A DNA stretch of 64,000 bases, from assembly GCA_964548025.1 (NCBI GenBank), contig CAZJRI010000010.1:3549-67548 (forward strand), written 5' to 3'. This DNA comes from JAHRVQ01 sp964548025. Lineage in GTDB: Bacteria > Pseudomonadota > Gammaproteobacteria > Pseudomonadales > Azotimanducaceae. Position 1 is the stretch's first letter. Every line of letters begins with the position of its first letter. The translations under genes and the position numbers were made by a program. The notes under the pieces were generated by a model. It searched no databases and had not been told where the DNA came from. It worked only from the letters and a program-made list of their open reading frames with translations. Positions 8,062 to 16,821 of the stretch are shown piece after piece.

Positions 8062-10746
8062 ATGACTGATACACCAAACTACATACCTGTTAGTGAAGTT
8101 CCGATCCCACCAGCAGACGCAGATCAATTCACCACCTGTTGCGACTATTGCGTTGTAGCCTGTGGATACAAGGTCTATCGCTGGCCCCTCGGCAAAGACG
8201 GCGGGCAGAACGCGTCGGAAAATGCCATGGGAGTTGATTTTCCGTTGCGACCATTAGCGGGTGGCTGGATTAGCCCCAATATGCACAATGTGGTTACCGC
8301 GGAGGGTATAAAACAGAACGTCGTTATCATCCCCGACAAGGACTCAAAGGTTGTCAACCGGGGCGGTGATCACAGTATTCGCGGAGGCTGTATCGCACAG
8401 AAGTGCTACAACCCCGATACCGCGACCAGGGACCGACTTCAGTACCCGATGATGCGCGTGAACGGCAAACTTGAGCGTATTTCCTGGGATGATGCCACGG
8501 ATATATTTGCTGAAATGGCAAACTATGTTATCGACAAATACAGCGAGAATGCCTACGCCCAGAAACAATATTCTTATCAGTTCTTTGAGAATAATTATGC
8601 ATTGACCAAACTGGCACTACGGCATATCAATACCCCGGCTCATGCTTTCCATGACAATCCCGGTCATGCTCCCGATACTCCGGGATTTCGCGATGCCGGA
8701 ATAGATAATTTTTCTGCTTCATATGATGACTGGTACGAGGCAGATGTCGTCTTTCTGAGTGGCACAGACCCGTTCGAGACGAAGACCATCATCTGGAACG
8801 AATTCATGATGCGAGGCAGCATCGAACACGGTCAGAAACAGATATTCGTCAATCCACGAAAAACCTCTGGCGTTGCCTACGCTGAAGCCAATGGCGGTCT
8901 TCACCTTCAACTGATTCCAGGGACCGATACAGTTCTGCATATGGCGATTGCACGTGTGATTCTTGAGAACGGCTGGGAGGACGCCGAGTGGCTCAAGAAG
9001 TTTCCACCTGCTAACAAGTGGGAATCCAACGAAGGATTTGGCCGTGGGATTCGCGATACGCCCTGGCAATGGCGGACAACCTGGGGACAGGTGCAGACCG
9101 ATGGATTCGCCGACTACAAAAAGTGGGTTCTCTCCCAGAAGGAATCTGAACTGGATTATGCAGCGGAACTTTGCGGGGTACCTGCCGAGAAAATCGTCCA
9201 GGCAGCAGAAATAATGGCCAAACCCAGGGCAGATGGCAGTCGACCCAAGACATCTATCGCCATTGAGAAGGGCAATTACTGGACAAATAACTATGGCAAC
9301 ACTGCTTCTGTGGCATCGCTGGGATTCTTATGCGGTGCCGGGAATCGTCCCGGCCAGATGATCAGCAGACTTGGCGGGCATCAGCGAGGCGGTAACAGCG
9401 GTGGATCTTATCCCCGCTCCAAAGGTCCGGAGAAGTTCTTCGGTCGCAGGCGAATGTCTCTCAACCTCGACAAGTGGATGGAGAACGGACACGTTCGAAT
9501 GGCTTACGTGGTGGGCACGACCTGGGTTGGTGCCATGTCAGCTTCTCAGCATCTTGAACAGGTAATGACAGATCTTACCCGCAGAAATCCTCATCAGATC
9601 AAGCGCAATGACAAAACCCACGCGATAGAGCAGATGAAAAAACGCGTGGATTCAGGCGGGACGCTTATCGTTAACCAGGATATATACCTTCGGGAGCCAA
9701 TCGGCAGTGTACTGGCTGACTTTGTCTTTCCTGCGGCTACCTGGGGAGAAGAAGCATTCGTACGATCAAACGGTGAGCGTCGCATGCGAATCTACGACAA
9801 ATTCTACGATGCACCTGGAGAGTCAAAGCCAGACTGGTGGATCGTTGGTCAGATTGGTCAGAAAATGGGCTTCCCTGGATTTGACTGGAAGAGCTCCAAC
9901 GAAGTCTATGAAGAAAGCATGCGCGGCAATCGCGGTGGCCGACGCGATTATGCCGTATTTCTTAAGTACGCAAAGAAAGCCGGTAAAACCGGCCATGATT
10001 TTTTGCGTGAACTCGGCACCGAGGGTATTCAGACACCTGTCCGCGAGGAAGATGGTCAGATCGTTGGCACCAAGCGGTTTCACGACAGTACGTTAAAACT
10101 ACCCGAAACCGGACCCGAGTCGCTGACCTGGATACACAAAATCTACAAGGGTTTCAAATCGCAGTCCGGTAAACCGCATCTGTTGAAGTCTCCCTGGTTT
10201 ATCTTTGAGGATTTCTACAATGCCATCAAACCCAGAGACGATGAGTTATGGGTATCTTCTGGCCGCATGAATGAGATCTGGCAATCCGGTTTCGATGATG
10301 TTCAGCGCCGCAGTTATATTTCGCAACGCTGGCCAGAAAACATCCTGGAGATACATCCGGATGACGCCAAAGCCCGCGGCATTGAAAGTGGTGATTGGGT
10401 AGAAGCCTACAGTGATAGGATCGCAGTGCAGACAGGTGGTTTTATTCACCGCAGACTGGAGGATGCAATGTACACAGGGCTATTGAAAAATGGCCATATC
10501 ACGTACAAGAGTGCATCCGTCAAGCTGGTTGCGATGGTAACGGATTCCGTCAGGGTGGGAACTACCTTCTCAATATGTCTGGTTGACCCCAAACAGGCAG
10601 TCAATGCACTTTCACCAAGTGTTACTGATCCAATGAGCGGCAACTATCGATTCAAACTGGGCGTCGGCCGGGTGAGAAAAACCGGCGAGAGTCCTTTCAA
10701 GGATGATCTGTCCAAGATGAGTTTTGCAAACAGGACCTTCAGCTAA
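8062..10746 (+). CDS. idrA: Molybdopterin oxidoreductase, iodate reductase IdrA-like (AioA family)
   Basis: 894 residues, DMSO reductase family, binding bis-MGD molybdenum. The iron-sulfur motif is C27-x2-C30-x3-C34, with Ser105 where many relatives have a fourth Cys; this indicates a 3Fe-4S cluster as in arsenite oxidase. The C-terminus (NNYRFKLG, VGRVRKTGESPF) is typical of the clade. The segment matching the arsenite pocket reads HDNPGHAPD (His197, Asp205), where AioA has His-x7-Glu; the Arg/His pair is kept as R436LGGH440. With two diheme peroxidases and a Rieske gene upstream this is best read as periplasmic iodate reductase. AioA-type arsenite oxidase is the alternative. A GAGGAG site precedes the ATG. 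No arsenic genes are nearby. Confidence 0.78.
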   Translation: MTDTPNYIPVSEVPIPPADADQFTTCCDYCVVACGYKVYRWPLGKDGGQNASENAMGVDFPLRPLAGGWISPNMHNVVTAEGIKQNVVIIPDKDSKVVNRGGDHSIRGGCIAQKCYNPDTATRDRLQYPMMRVNGKLERISWDDATDIFAEMANYVIDKYSENAYAQKQYSYQFFENNYALTKLALRHINTPAHAFHDNPGHAPDTPGFRDAGIDNFSASYDDWYEADVVFLSGTDPFETKTIIWNEFMMRGSIEHGQKQIFVNPRKTSGVAYAEANGGLHLQLIPGTDTVLHMAIARVILENGWEDAEWLKKFPPANKWESNEGFGRGIRDTPWQWRTTWGQVQTDGFADYKKWVLSQKESELDYAAELCGVPAEKIVQAAEIMAKPRADGSRPKTSIAIEKGNYWTNNYGNTASVASLGFLCGAGNRPGQMISRLGGHQRGGNSGGSYPRSKGPEKFFGRRRMSLNLDKWMENGHVRMAYVVGTTWVGAMSASQHLEQVMTDLTRRNPHQIKRNDKTHAIEQMKKRVDSGGTLIVNQDIYLREPIGSVLADFVFPAATWGEEAFVRSNGERRMRIYDKFYDAPGESKPDWWIVGQIGQKMGFPGFDWKSSNEVYEESMRGNRGGRRDYAVFLKYAKKAGKTGHDFLRELGTEGIQTPVREEDGQIVGTKRFHDSTLKLPETGPESLTWIHKIYKGFKSQSGKPHLLKSPWFIFEDFYNAIKPRDDELWVSSGRMNEIWQSGFDDVQRRSYISQRWPENILEIHPDDAKARGIESGDWVEAYSDRIAVQTGGFIHRRLEDAMYTGLLKNGHITYKSASVKLVAMVTDSVRVGTTFSICLVDPKQAVNALSPSVTDPMSGNYRFKLGVGRVRKTGESPFKDDLSKMSFANRTFS

Positions 10747-10865
10747 CACCTTATTGAAGGTGCACCGGCAGAGGCACAATCTGATGAAACGTTCATGCTC
10801 TTTAGGGAGCCGGGTAACAGTATTGGGAGTTGAATTTGATCTTTCTCTCTGAAAGAAGATTTCTG

Positions 10866-11165
10866 ATGAATTGCTGTCTTTTTCTTCTATGCTTTGGCAC
10901 CAGCTCTCTCTACGCAGATGATTCAGGCCAGGAACTGTTCGAAGAAAACTGTGCTGCCTGTCACGGTGATGACGGTGTTTCCATTCTTCCCGGGTCACCC
11001 AATTTCGCCAAGGGAGAAAGGCTTGAGAAATCAGATGACGAACTGCTCAAATCCATTAACGATGGGCTAAACGTTATGCCGCCGTGGGATGGTGTTCTCA
11101 GCACGAAGCAAATGAAAGCCTGCCTTGACTATGTCCGTTCACTTTCTACATCTGCCAGCGAATGA
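10866..11165 (+). CDS. Small monoheme cytochrome c
   Basis: 99 residues from ATG 10866 (a TTG start further upstream is possible). A short signal peptide ends near LYA-DD (residue 17). One heme site, CAACH (C29-H33), and a likely axial Met71 in VMPPW make this a class I cytochrome c. It sits 119 bp after the molybdopterin subunit, with only a small CACCTT/AAGGTG hairpin (10747-10762) between them. It is therefore a good candidate for the soluble electron carrier that feeds or drains the Rieske/molybdopterin complex. The stop overlaps the start of the next gene (ATGA). Confidence 0.85.
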   Translation: MNCCLFLLCFGTSSLYADDSGQELFEENCAACHGDDGVSILPGSPNFAKGERLEKSDDELLKSINDGLNVMPPWDGVLSTKQMKACLDYVRSLSTSASE

Positions 11166-11797
11166 ATATGACAGGTCGTGTTATCGTGAGTCTTATGCTC
11201 ACTGCCTGTGTCGCTGCAACCGCAGCAAATGGCAGAGGGACGGTCCATGCAACAAGGATTGTCGATAATCCTGACAGCAGCAGGACTTTTGTTGAACCAC
11301 TCGTATCTCTACCCTGGGAAGATGACAATATTCACTACGGGATACGCAAAGGCGTACCTGGCGCCTGCCGCCTGGCAGGTATGAGTGATTTTCTCAGCGA
11401 CTATGTCGCCTGGTCAAAAAGTCAGGCCAGAGCAATCGCCGTCAACCATGATGGTACGGTAGGCGACGTGTTGACCGGCTACTATATTGAATCCATGACC
11501 TGTATCCCCGATCCACCACCCTTGCCGGTCATTACAGCGAGCAATATTGCCCACGGTCCCGACGGATCAGTTACCTATGAAATGCCGGTACTTCATCACG
11601 GCCCTGGTCGATTTCCAATCCACAGTGGTCATACAGGCGCATGCCGTTTGCTGGGGTATAGCAAACCGGTCAAGTATTCGCTGAAGTGGTCTGAGGGACG
11701 AGCAAGCAGTGTATCTCTGGATGCTGACGGGATGATATACACAAAAGTAACCGGGACCTATCTGACAGCGATGGAGTGTACAAATGATGTCGAATAG
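11162..11797 (+). CDS. Secreted protein of two tandem ~70-residue repeats, unknown function
   Basis: 211 residues with a signal peptide ending around residue 22. The mature part contains two related blocks (about residues 40-115 and 130-209). Each carries GACRL-x-G, an aromatic/Trp-Ser motif (AWSKSQAR or KWSEGRAS), a D-G turn, and a closing TGxYxxxMxC. The conserved cysteines (one in GACRL, one at the block end) suggest an intradomain disulfide per block. I do not recognise the family. It overlaps the preceding cytochrome gene by 4 bp, implying translational coupling and a link to the redox island. Confidence 0.7.
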   Translation: MNMTGRVIVSLMLTACVAATAANGRGTVHATRIVDNPDSSRTFVEPLVSLPWEDDNIHYGIRKGVPGACRLAGMSDFLSDYVAWSKSQARAIAVNHDGTVGDVLTGYYIESMTCIPDPPPLPVITASNIAHGPDGSVTYEMPVLHHGPGRFPIHSGHTGACRLLGYSKPVKYSLKWSEGRASSVSLDADGMIYTKVTGTYLTAMECTNDVE

Positions 11798-11836
11798 ATT
11801 CTCTCATTTTGTGACAACGTAAAGGAAGATTGAGAA

Positions 11837-12262
11837 TTGCGATACCTAAAGCTGCCAATCAAGACCGTGTTTTCCAGAATGGTTAATACCTGGCAATTGT
11901 TCCTTTTTATATCCGTCATAATTATCGCAGCATCTGAAAGCCAAGAGGCTTTGGCCGATGCTGATGAGCTTGAGTCCATACAGTCGACCAGCGTAGATAT
12001 TATCGACAATAACGTCGTTGGGGATAAGGTTCTGAGATTCTACCAGGGTGGGCGCGCAGAAATCGTCTGGACAACGGACAAACCACTTGAAATCCATCTG
12101 CATGGTTATGATGTTGAACTGACACTTGGTGTCGGTAACGACAATATCATGGCTTTCGATCTGTTTGCAGAGGGACGATTCCCCGTTACTGTTCACGCCC
12201 ATTCGCATTCATCAGCATCACACGAACGAACCCTTCTATACGTAGAAGTGCATCCCAGATGA
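11837..12262 (+). CDS. Cupredoxin-like secreted protein
   Basis: 141 residues beginning at TTG 11837, supported by AAGGAAG upstream; an ATG at 11879 is the alternative. A hydrophobic signal segment is followed by a small beta domain with EIHLHGYDVEL and a C-terminal VHAHSHSSASHE stretch, a His-rich pattern seen in cupredoxin-like periplasmic proteins. There is no Cys ligand, so a type 1 copper site is unlikely; binding of copper by histidines is possible. The stop overlaps the next gene start (ATGA), so it probably works with the polytopic membrane protein that follows. Confidence 0.65.
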   Translation: MRYLKLPIKTVFSRMVNTWQLFLFISVIIIAASESQEALADADELESIQSTSVDIIDNNVVGDKVLRFYQGGRAEIVWTTDKPLEIHLHGYDVELTLGVGNDNIMAFDLFAEGRFPVTVHAHSHSSASHERTLLYVEVHPR

Positions 12263-13830
12263 CGAGGCTTATGAATCAGACTAATTCTCGCGGGGTGGCT
12301 GCCTGCCTGTTATTAGTTTTCTTCTTGTTCGGTGTAAATCAGGCATACGGTCATGCATTCGGGCAACGCTTTGATCTCCCGCTTCCTCTTGACTACTACC
12401 TGGTTGGCGCAGCGGCAGCGGTACTGGTTTCATTCATACTTGTTGCCCTGTTTAGCAGGATTCCCTTCCGGGGGACCGCCGAGTACCCTCATATTGACCT
12501 CATGAAATGGCGTTGGGCGCGAGTCCTGGTCAGCCCGGGTCCCGTATTATTTATTCGCATGGCGGCTTTTGCTCTCTTTGCCGTCACCCTGCTGGCGGGT
12601 ATTATCGGACCCCAGGATCCTGCGAAGAACCTGCTGCCAACTATGGTGTGGATCATCTGGTGGACAGGTCTCGCCTATTTTTGTGCACTCATTGGGGATC
12701 TCTGGAGATTGATCAATCCCTGGAATTCTTCCTACTCCTTTGCGGAGTACTTATACAAGAAGTTCACCGGTAAGACGGGCCAGGCATCCCTCAACCTACA
12801 GTATCCCGCCTGGCTTGGGGTATGGCCGGCAAGCCTTATGTTCCTCGTATTCGTCTGGGGAGAACTGGTTTGGACCTCAAACGCCATTCCTTTCAACCTC
12901 GCAATTTCGACCTTGATCTACACAGTGATTACATGGCTCGGCATGTTCCTGTACGGTAGAGAAACGTGGCTACAGAGGGGCGAGACATTCACCCTCTTTT
13001 TTGGCCTTCTCTCCCGATTCTCAGTAATGGAGATTAGAAAAGCATCCCCCGTGGAAACTTCTTCCGGGCTTGCGGTAACTCCCGTTTCCGGAAAAGAGTG
13101 GCGCTTGCGACCACTTGGTGCCGGGCTACTGGATGAGGCAAGAGTAACCCCGTCACTGATGGTTTTCGTAATTCTAATGCTTTCAACAGTAACATTTGAT
13201 GGATTTATGGGTACGCCATTGTGGGCCCAGATCACTCAGTTTCTTCCTGACTGGCGACCTCTGCAACCGATCCTATTTCGTCTGGAAATGTGGGGAATCT
13301 ATCGAGAAACTGCTCTGACGACGACTGGCCTGATTCTCTTCCCACTATTATTCACCAGTATCTATTTTTGTATTGCCTGGCTGATGAATCAGTATACGCC
13401 GTTCCTGAGCGCATCAACCCCCAACGAGAGCAAGCAGATGAGCACGTCAGAGGTAGCTGCTTATTTCGTATTTTCTCTTCTGCCTATCGCGTTTGCGTAT
13501 CATCTGGCTCATTACTTCTCGTACCTTTTGATCGTAGGTCAGTTCATCATACCGCTGATATCGGATCCATTTGGGCTGCAATGGGATCTATTTGGCACTC
13601 TCGACTACAAAGTCAATATCGCAATAGTGGGTGCCCGTACGGTATGGAACGCCTCCATTTTCAGCATTGTGGTGGGACATATTATTGCTGTCTATGTTGC
13701 TCATATTCTCGCACTCAGAATGTTCAACAACAGAAGAGACGCTCTGGTCAGTCAACTTCCGATGCTCATTCTGATGGTCTCATACACGGTATTGAGCCTG
13801 TGGATTCTTGCTCAGCCACTAATAGAATAA
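12259..13830 (+). CDS. Polytopic membrane protein (annotated elsewhere as fenitrothion hydrolase-like)
   Basis: 523 residues with about 12 hydrophobic segments, beginning with a signal-like helix then HAFGQRFDLPLPLDYYL, a stretch I recall from membrane proteins often labelled fenitrothion hydrolase. Conserved Trp and His (HLAHYFSYLL, around residue 415) in membrane segments could bind a metal or heme, but no catalytic motif can be proven. It is translationally coupled to the cupredoxin-like gene upstream. The label is by recollection of family only; a role in respiration or copper-linked redox is suggested by context, not shown. Confidence 0.6.
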   Translation: MTRLMNQTNSRGVAACLLLVFFLFGVNQAYGHAFGQRFDLPLPLDYYLVGAAAAVLVSFILVALFSRIPFRGTAEYPHIDLMKWRWARVLVSPGPVLFIRMAAFALFAVTLLAGIIGPQDPAKNLLPTMVWIIWWTGLAYFCALIGDLWRLINPWNSSYSFAEYLYKKFTGKTGQASLNLQYPAWLGVWPASLMFLVFVWGELVWTSNAIPFNLAISTLIYTVITWLGMFLYGRETWLQRGETFTLFFGLLSRFSVMEIRKASPVETSSGLAVTPVSGKEWRLRPLGAGLLDEARVTPSLMVFVILMLSTVTFDGFMGTPLWAQITQFLPDWRPLQPILFRLEMWGIYRETALTTTGLILFPLLFTSIYFCIAWLMNQYTPFLSASTPNESKQMSTSEVAAYFVFSLLPIAFAYHLAHYFSYLLIVGQFIIPLISDPFGLQWDLFGTLDYKVNIAIVGARTVWNASIFSIVVGHIIAVYVAHILALRMFNNRRDALVSQLPMLILMVSYTVLSLWILAQPLIE

Positions 13831-13953
13831 CGGCATTTTATTTGCATGAATAATGACCAGGACAGAAACAGAAATATATAACCAGGAACTGGGGCCTAAA
13901 CTAGAGACAGCTTTAAACATAACTCAGAGAAACAAAAGTTTAGAAACCATGGT

Positions 13954-15021
13954 GTGAACGAATTGTACAATTGTATATACAGAATATTACTTCGATGTGG
14001 TGCTCTCAGTCTTCTGATGGTTGCAACGTGCCCGGCATTCGGCGTGAAAGATTACATCATCGAAATCGGTCATGGTCATATGAGTCCCGATCATCTGCTA
14101 CTGGAAGCGGAAGACAGAATCGTTTTCAAAAATGTCGTTCATATGGAAGGCGGCCATAGCATAGTCGTGAGCGATGAGCAGCAGCTTGCATCAAGCCCGG
14201 CCCTTGAGAAGGATGGACAATGGGTTTACCAGTTCAACGATCCCGGGAGTTTTACACTTACTCTGAAGGAGCACCCGGTCGTGACTGCCAAGGTGACCGT
14301 TTTTACCGAAGATGTCATGAAAGCAGCAATCACCGATTTAAGAAAGGAGATGGTGAGTTATAGCATCGGATTTGACTTTGGTGAGAAGGTCGTTAAAAAA
14401 CTGGACAACCTGGATCTGAAACTATTTATAGCCGGGATGCAGCATGCATATAACGATGAGGATCCAATGCTCAATGAGGAAGAAATGGCATTCATCATTG
14501 TGGACTACAAACGGCAGGTTGAACAAAAAGCCAAGTCCAGATTTGAAAATCTGGCTGCTTTTAACCTCACCCGAAGTAAGGAGTTTCTGGCAACGAACCA
14601 GGCCGAGACCGACATATTCGAAACCGAAAGTGGACTGCAATACAAGATTCTGAAAGAAGGCCACGGCAGGAAGCCAATCATGGGCGACAGGGTACGAGTT
14701 CACTACCGGGGAACATTTACAAACCAGGTGGAATTCGACAATACCTATACCGGCGATGTTTCTGAATTCACCCTTACAGCCCAGGTATTACCCGGGATAA
14801 TTGAAGGTTTGACTTTAATGCCTGAGGGTGCCAAGTTGAGGCTATTCGTACCGCCCCATCTGGGCTACGGACGAGCAGGCCAACCAAACCTTGAGAACGA
14901 ACGGCTATCAATTGAACCCAATGCCATATTGATCTTCGAAATTGAATTATTTGAAGTTGTAGGTGCCAGCCTTATCTCCGAAAATTCGGAGGTCAATGGA
15001 ATACCGGTGGATGAAAGGTGA
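13954..15021 (+). CDS. Cupredoxin-like domain fused to FKBP-type peptidyl-prolyl isomerase
   Basis: 355 residues from a GTG start. A signal peptide (to about residue 29) is followed by an ~85-residue plastocyanin-like beta domain (HMSPDHLLLEAEDR, then a FTLTLKEHP end). It lacks the Cys and Met ligands of a type 1 site. A helical FkpA/Mip-like linker (residues about 125-220) and a C-terminal FKBP domain (VRVHYRGTF, IIEGL, GYGRAG, IFEIEL) follow. It probably folds secreted proteins in the periplasm. A separate FKBP isomerase gene (mofB) accompanies the giant oxidase gene mofA in Leptothrix, so this protein may assist the giant multicopper oxidase. Confidence 0.8.
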   Translation: MNELYNCIYRILLRCGALSLLMVATCPAFGVKDYIIEIGHGHMSPDHLLLEAEDRIVFKNVVHMEGGHSIVVSDEQQLASSPALEKDGQWVYQFNDPGSFTLTLKEHPVVTAKVTVFTEDVMKAAITDLRKEMVSYSIGFDFGEKVVKKLDNLDLKLFIAGMQHAYNDEDPMLNEEEMAFIIVDYKRQVEQKAKSRFENLAAFNLTRSKEFLATNQAETDIFETESGLQYKILKEGHGRKPIMGDRVRVHYRGTFTNQVEFDNTYTGDVSEFTLTAQVLPGIIEGLTLMPEGAKLRLFVPPHLGYGRAGQPNLENERLSIEPNAILIFEIELFEVVGASLISENSEVNGIPVDER

Positions 15022-15025
15022 CATT

Positions 15026-16183
15026 ATGATCATGATTTCAAACATCATCGAAAGGCATACGGATATGCCTGGCTTACAGACAAATTTAGTCCTTGCCATC
15101 ATCTCAGTTGTTCTCCTCGCTTCATGCGCAGTAGACAGCCCGGTACCGGGTCCCGAGCACAATACGCAATCGCTGCCGCTCGGTCTGGACAGCACAAATA
15201 TTCACATTCCTGATGACAATCCGATGACAGAACTAAAAATTGAACTGGGTCGGCTGCTGTTCTTTGACAAACGATTATCAATTGACAATACCACTGCCTG
15301 CGCTTCCTGCCATTCACCAGCCACTGGATTTTCGGACGGAAAAATCGTTGCTGTAGGAATCGAAGGCAGGCAGGGTCCAAGAAACTCACCAAGTATTATC
15401 AACAGGGTTTCAAATTCGACCCAGATGTGGGATGGCAGACTTGGTTCGCTTGAAGAACAGGCAAAGGGACCAATAGTCAATCCACTCGAAATGGGCATGC
15501 CCTCCCTCGATGCAGTAGTCGCAAAAATTGGCGCAATCAAAGGTTATCAGCAGTTATTCGACGAGGCCTTTGGCGAGAGCGTAAATATTGACACCATGAC
15601 AAAAGCGATTGCCTCTTTCGAACGAACAATTCTCTCGGGAGATTCCAAATGGGACAGGTATCAGGCGGGGGATGAGTCTGCATTATCCAAAAAAGAGAAG
15701 AGGGGACTTGAGCTATTCGACGGAAAAGCCCGTTGCAATCAATGTCATTCCGGATGGAACTTCACTGATGAGAAATTCCACAATATTGGCATTGGCTGGG
15801 ATAAACGCGTTGTAGATATGGGTAGATTCATGGCTACCGGAGTTGACAGCGACAGAGGCGCGTTTAAAACACCTTCACTAAGGGATACAGATGCAACAGC
15901 ACCTTATATGCATGATGGTCGCTTCTACACACTAGAGGAGGTAATCGAGTATTACAATGATGGCGCAATTCAAAATCCATATCTCGATCCGGAAATGGTA
16001 AGACCGGATCTTACACTTGAAGAAACGTTGGAAAGATATAGTAGTGGTGATGATACGAAGCCCCTTCCCGTAAAACTACTGAATTTAACCTCCCGGGAAA
16101 GAGATGATCTGCTCTCTTTCCTGCTCGCACTATCGGGTAGAGGATGGCAGCAAATTCAGCCACCTCCGTCCTATCCGAGATAA
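15026..16183 (+). CDS. Diheme cytochrome c peroxidase-like lipoprotein
   Basis: 385 residues from ATG 15026, preceded by AAGGTGA; a longer frame from 14963 would overlap the FKBP gene by 58 bp. A lipobox LLASC (Cys about residue 34) predicts outer- or inner-membrane anchoring, unlike the two soluble paralogues near 4.9-7.4 kb. Heme motifs are CASCH (C92-H96) and CNQCH (C237-H241), with TAPYMHDG near the C-terminus. It belongs to the same diheme peroxidase/MauG family. Its placement after the FKBP fusion recalls the mofC heme-protein gene of mof clusters, but mofC is not known to be a peroxidase. Confidence 0.85.
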   Translation: MIMISNIIERHTDMPGLQTNLVLAIISVVLLASCAVDSPVPGPEHNTQSLPLGLDSTNIHIPDDNPMTELKIELGRLLFFDKRLSIDNTTACASCHSPATGFSDGKIVAVGIEGRQGPRNSPSIINRVSNSTQMWDGRLGSLEEQAKGPIVNPLEMGMPSLDAVVAKIGAIKGYQQLFDEAFGESVNIDTMTKAIASFERTILSGDSKWDRYQAGDESALSKKEKRGLELFDGKARCNQCHSGWNFTDEKFHNIGIGWDKRVVDMGRFMATGVDSDRGAFKTPSLRDTDATAPYMHDGRFYTLEEVIEYYNDGAIQNPYLDPEMVRPDLTLEETLERYSSGDDTKPLPVKLLNLTSRERDDLLSFLLALSGRGWQQIQPPPSYPR

Positions 16184-16215
16184 ATGATGACCAGAAGAAT
16201 GACCGGAGTTAATTT

Positions 16216-16821
16216 ATGTCTCAGTTAGACTCTTATAGTCCACGAAGGTATTTGCCTTCTTTGATTGGTACTTTCCTGTTAGTGATCGGTGTTGTTATTC
16301 TTCCTGAAGACTCCATGGCCGAAGCTGCTGAAAACGAAGGTGATTTCTCAGAACACTATTCGATGCGCCTGCATCAGGACGCCGTTAAAAAGACCGGCGA
16401 AGAGGAATTCAAAGGAATAGTCAATTTCTTCCATCACGCTGAAAGAGCAATCGAAAGCGAGGATATCGACGCACTTATGTCCCTCTATTCGTCGAGGTAT
16501 ACAAATCTGAATGGCCAGAACCGGGATTCAGCAAGAGAAATCTGGCAAAAGATTTTTGATAATTTTGACAATCTCTCGGCAAGACATTCCATGAGACTTC
16601 TTACCTATCAAGACACTGAGACAAATCAAATCGCGGTGACAGAATGTAATGGGTTGCTATCGGGAATACCAAAAGGGGAGGATACATTCGTAACTATCGA
16701 TAGCTGGGATCGACAGAGGCATATTCTTACCAAAGAAGGTTCCTGGAAACTTTTCGGCAATGCAGGGAAAGGTTCAAAAAGATATGGTGAAGATAAATTC
16801 AAAACTCATCCGCTGTTCTAA
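16216..16821 (+). CDS. Secreted NTF2/SnoaL-like protein
   Basis: 201 residues. A membrane/signal segment (residues about 13-35) ends in SMAEA. The remainder has the layout of an NTF2-like cone fold: helix HHAERAIESEDIDALMSLYS, then beta strands ending in GSWKLFGNAG. GGAG lies 6 bases before the ATG. No catalytic residues are recognisable. It ends the + strand redox island and overlaps tail-to-tail by 23 bp with the convergent cytochrome c5 gene. Function unknown. Confidence 0.65.
   Translation: MSQLDSYSPRRYLPSLIGTFLLVIGVVILPEDSMAEAAENEGDFSEHYSMRLHQDAVKKTGEEEFKGIVNFFHHAERAIESEDIDALMSLYSSRYTNLNGQNRDSAREIWQKIFDNFDNLSARHSMRLLTYQDTETNQIAVTECNGLLSGIPKGEDTFVTIDSWDRQRHILTKEGSWKLFGNAGKGSKRYGEDKFKTHPLF

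Noticed and set aside
8062..10746. Naming the molybdopterin subunit aioA (arsenite oxidase)
   Set aside because: The fold and 3Fe-4S motif fit, but the pocket residues differ, two diheme peroxidases are linked and no arsenic genes are nearby.
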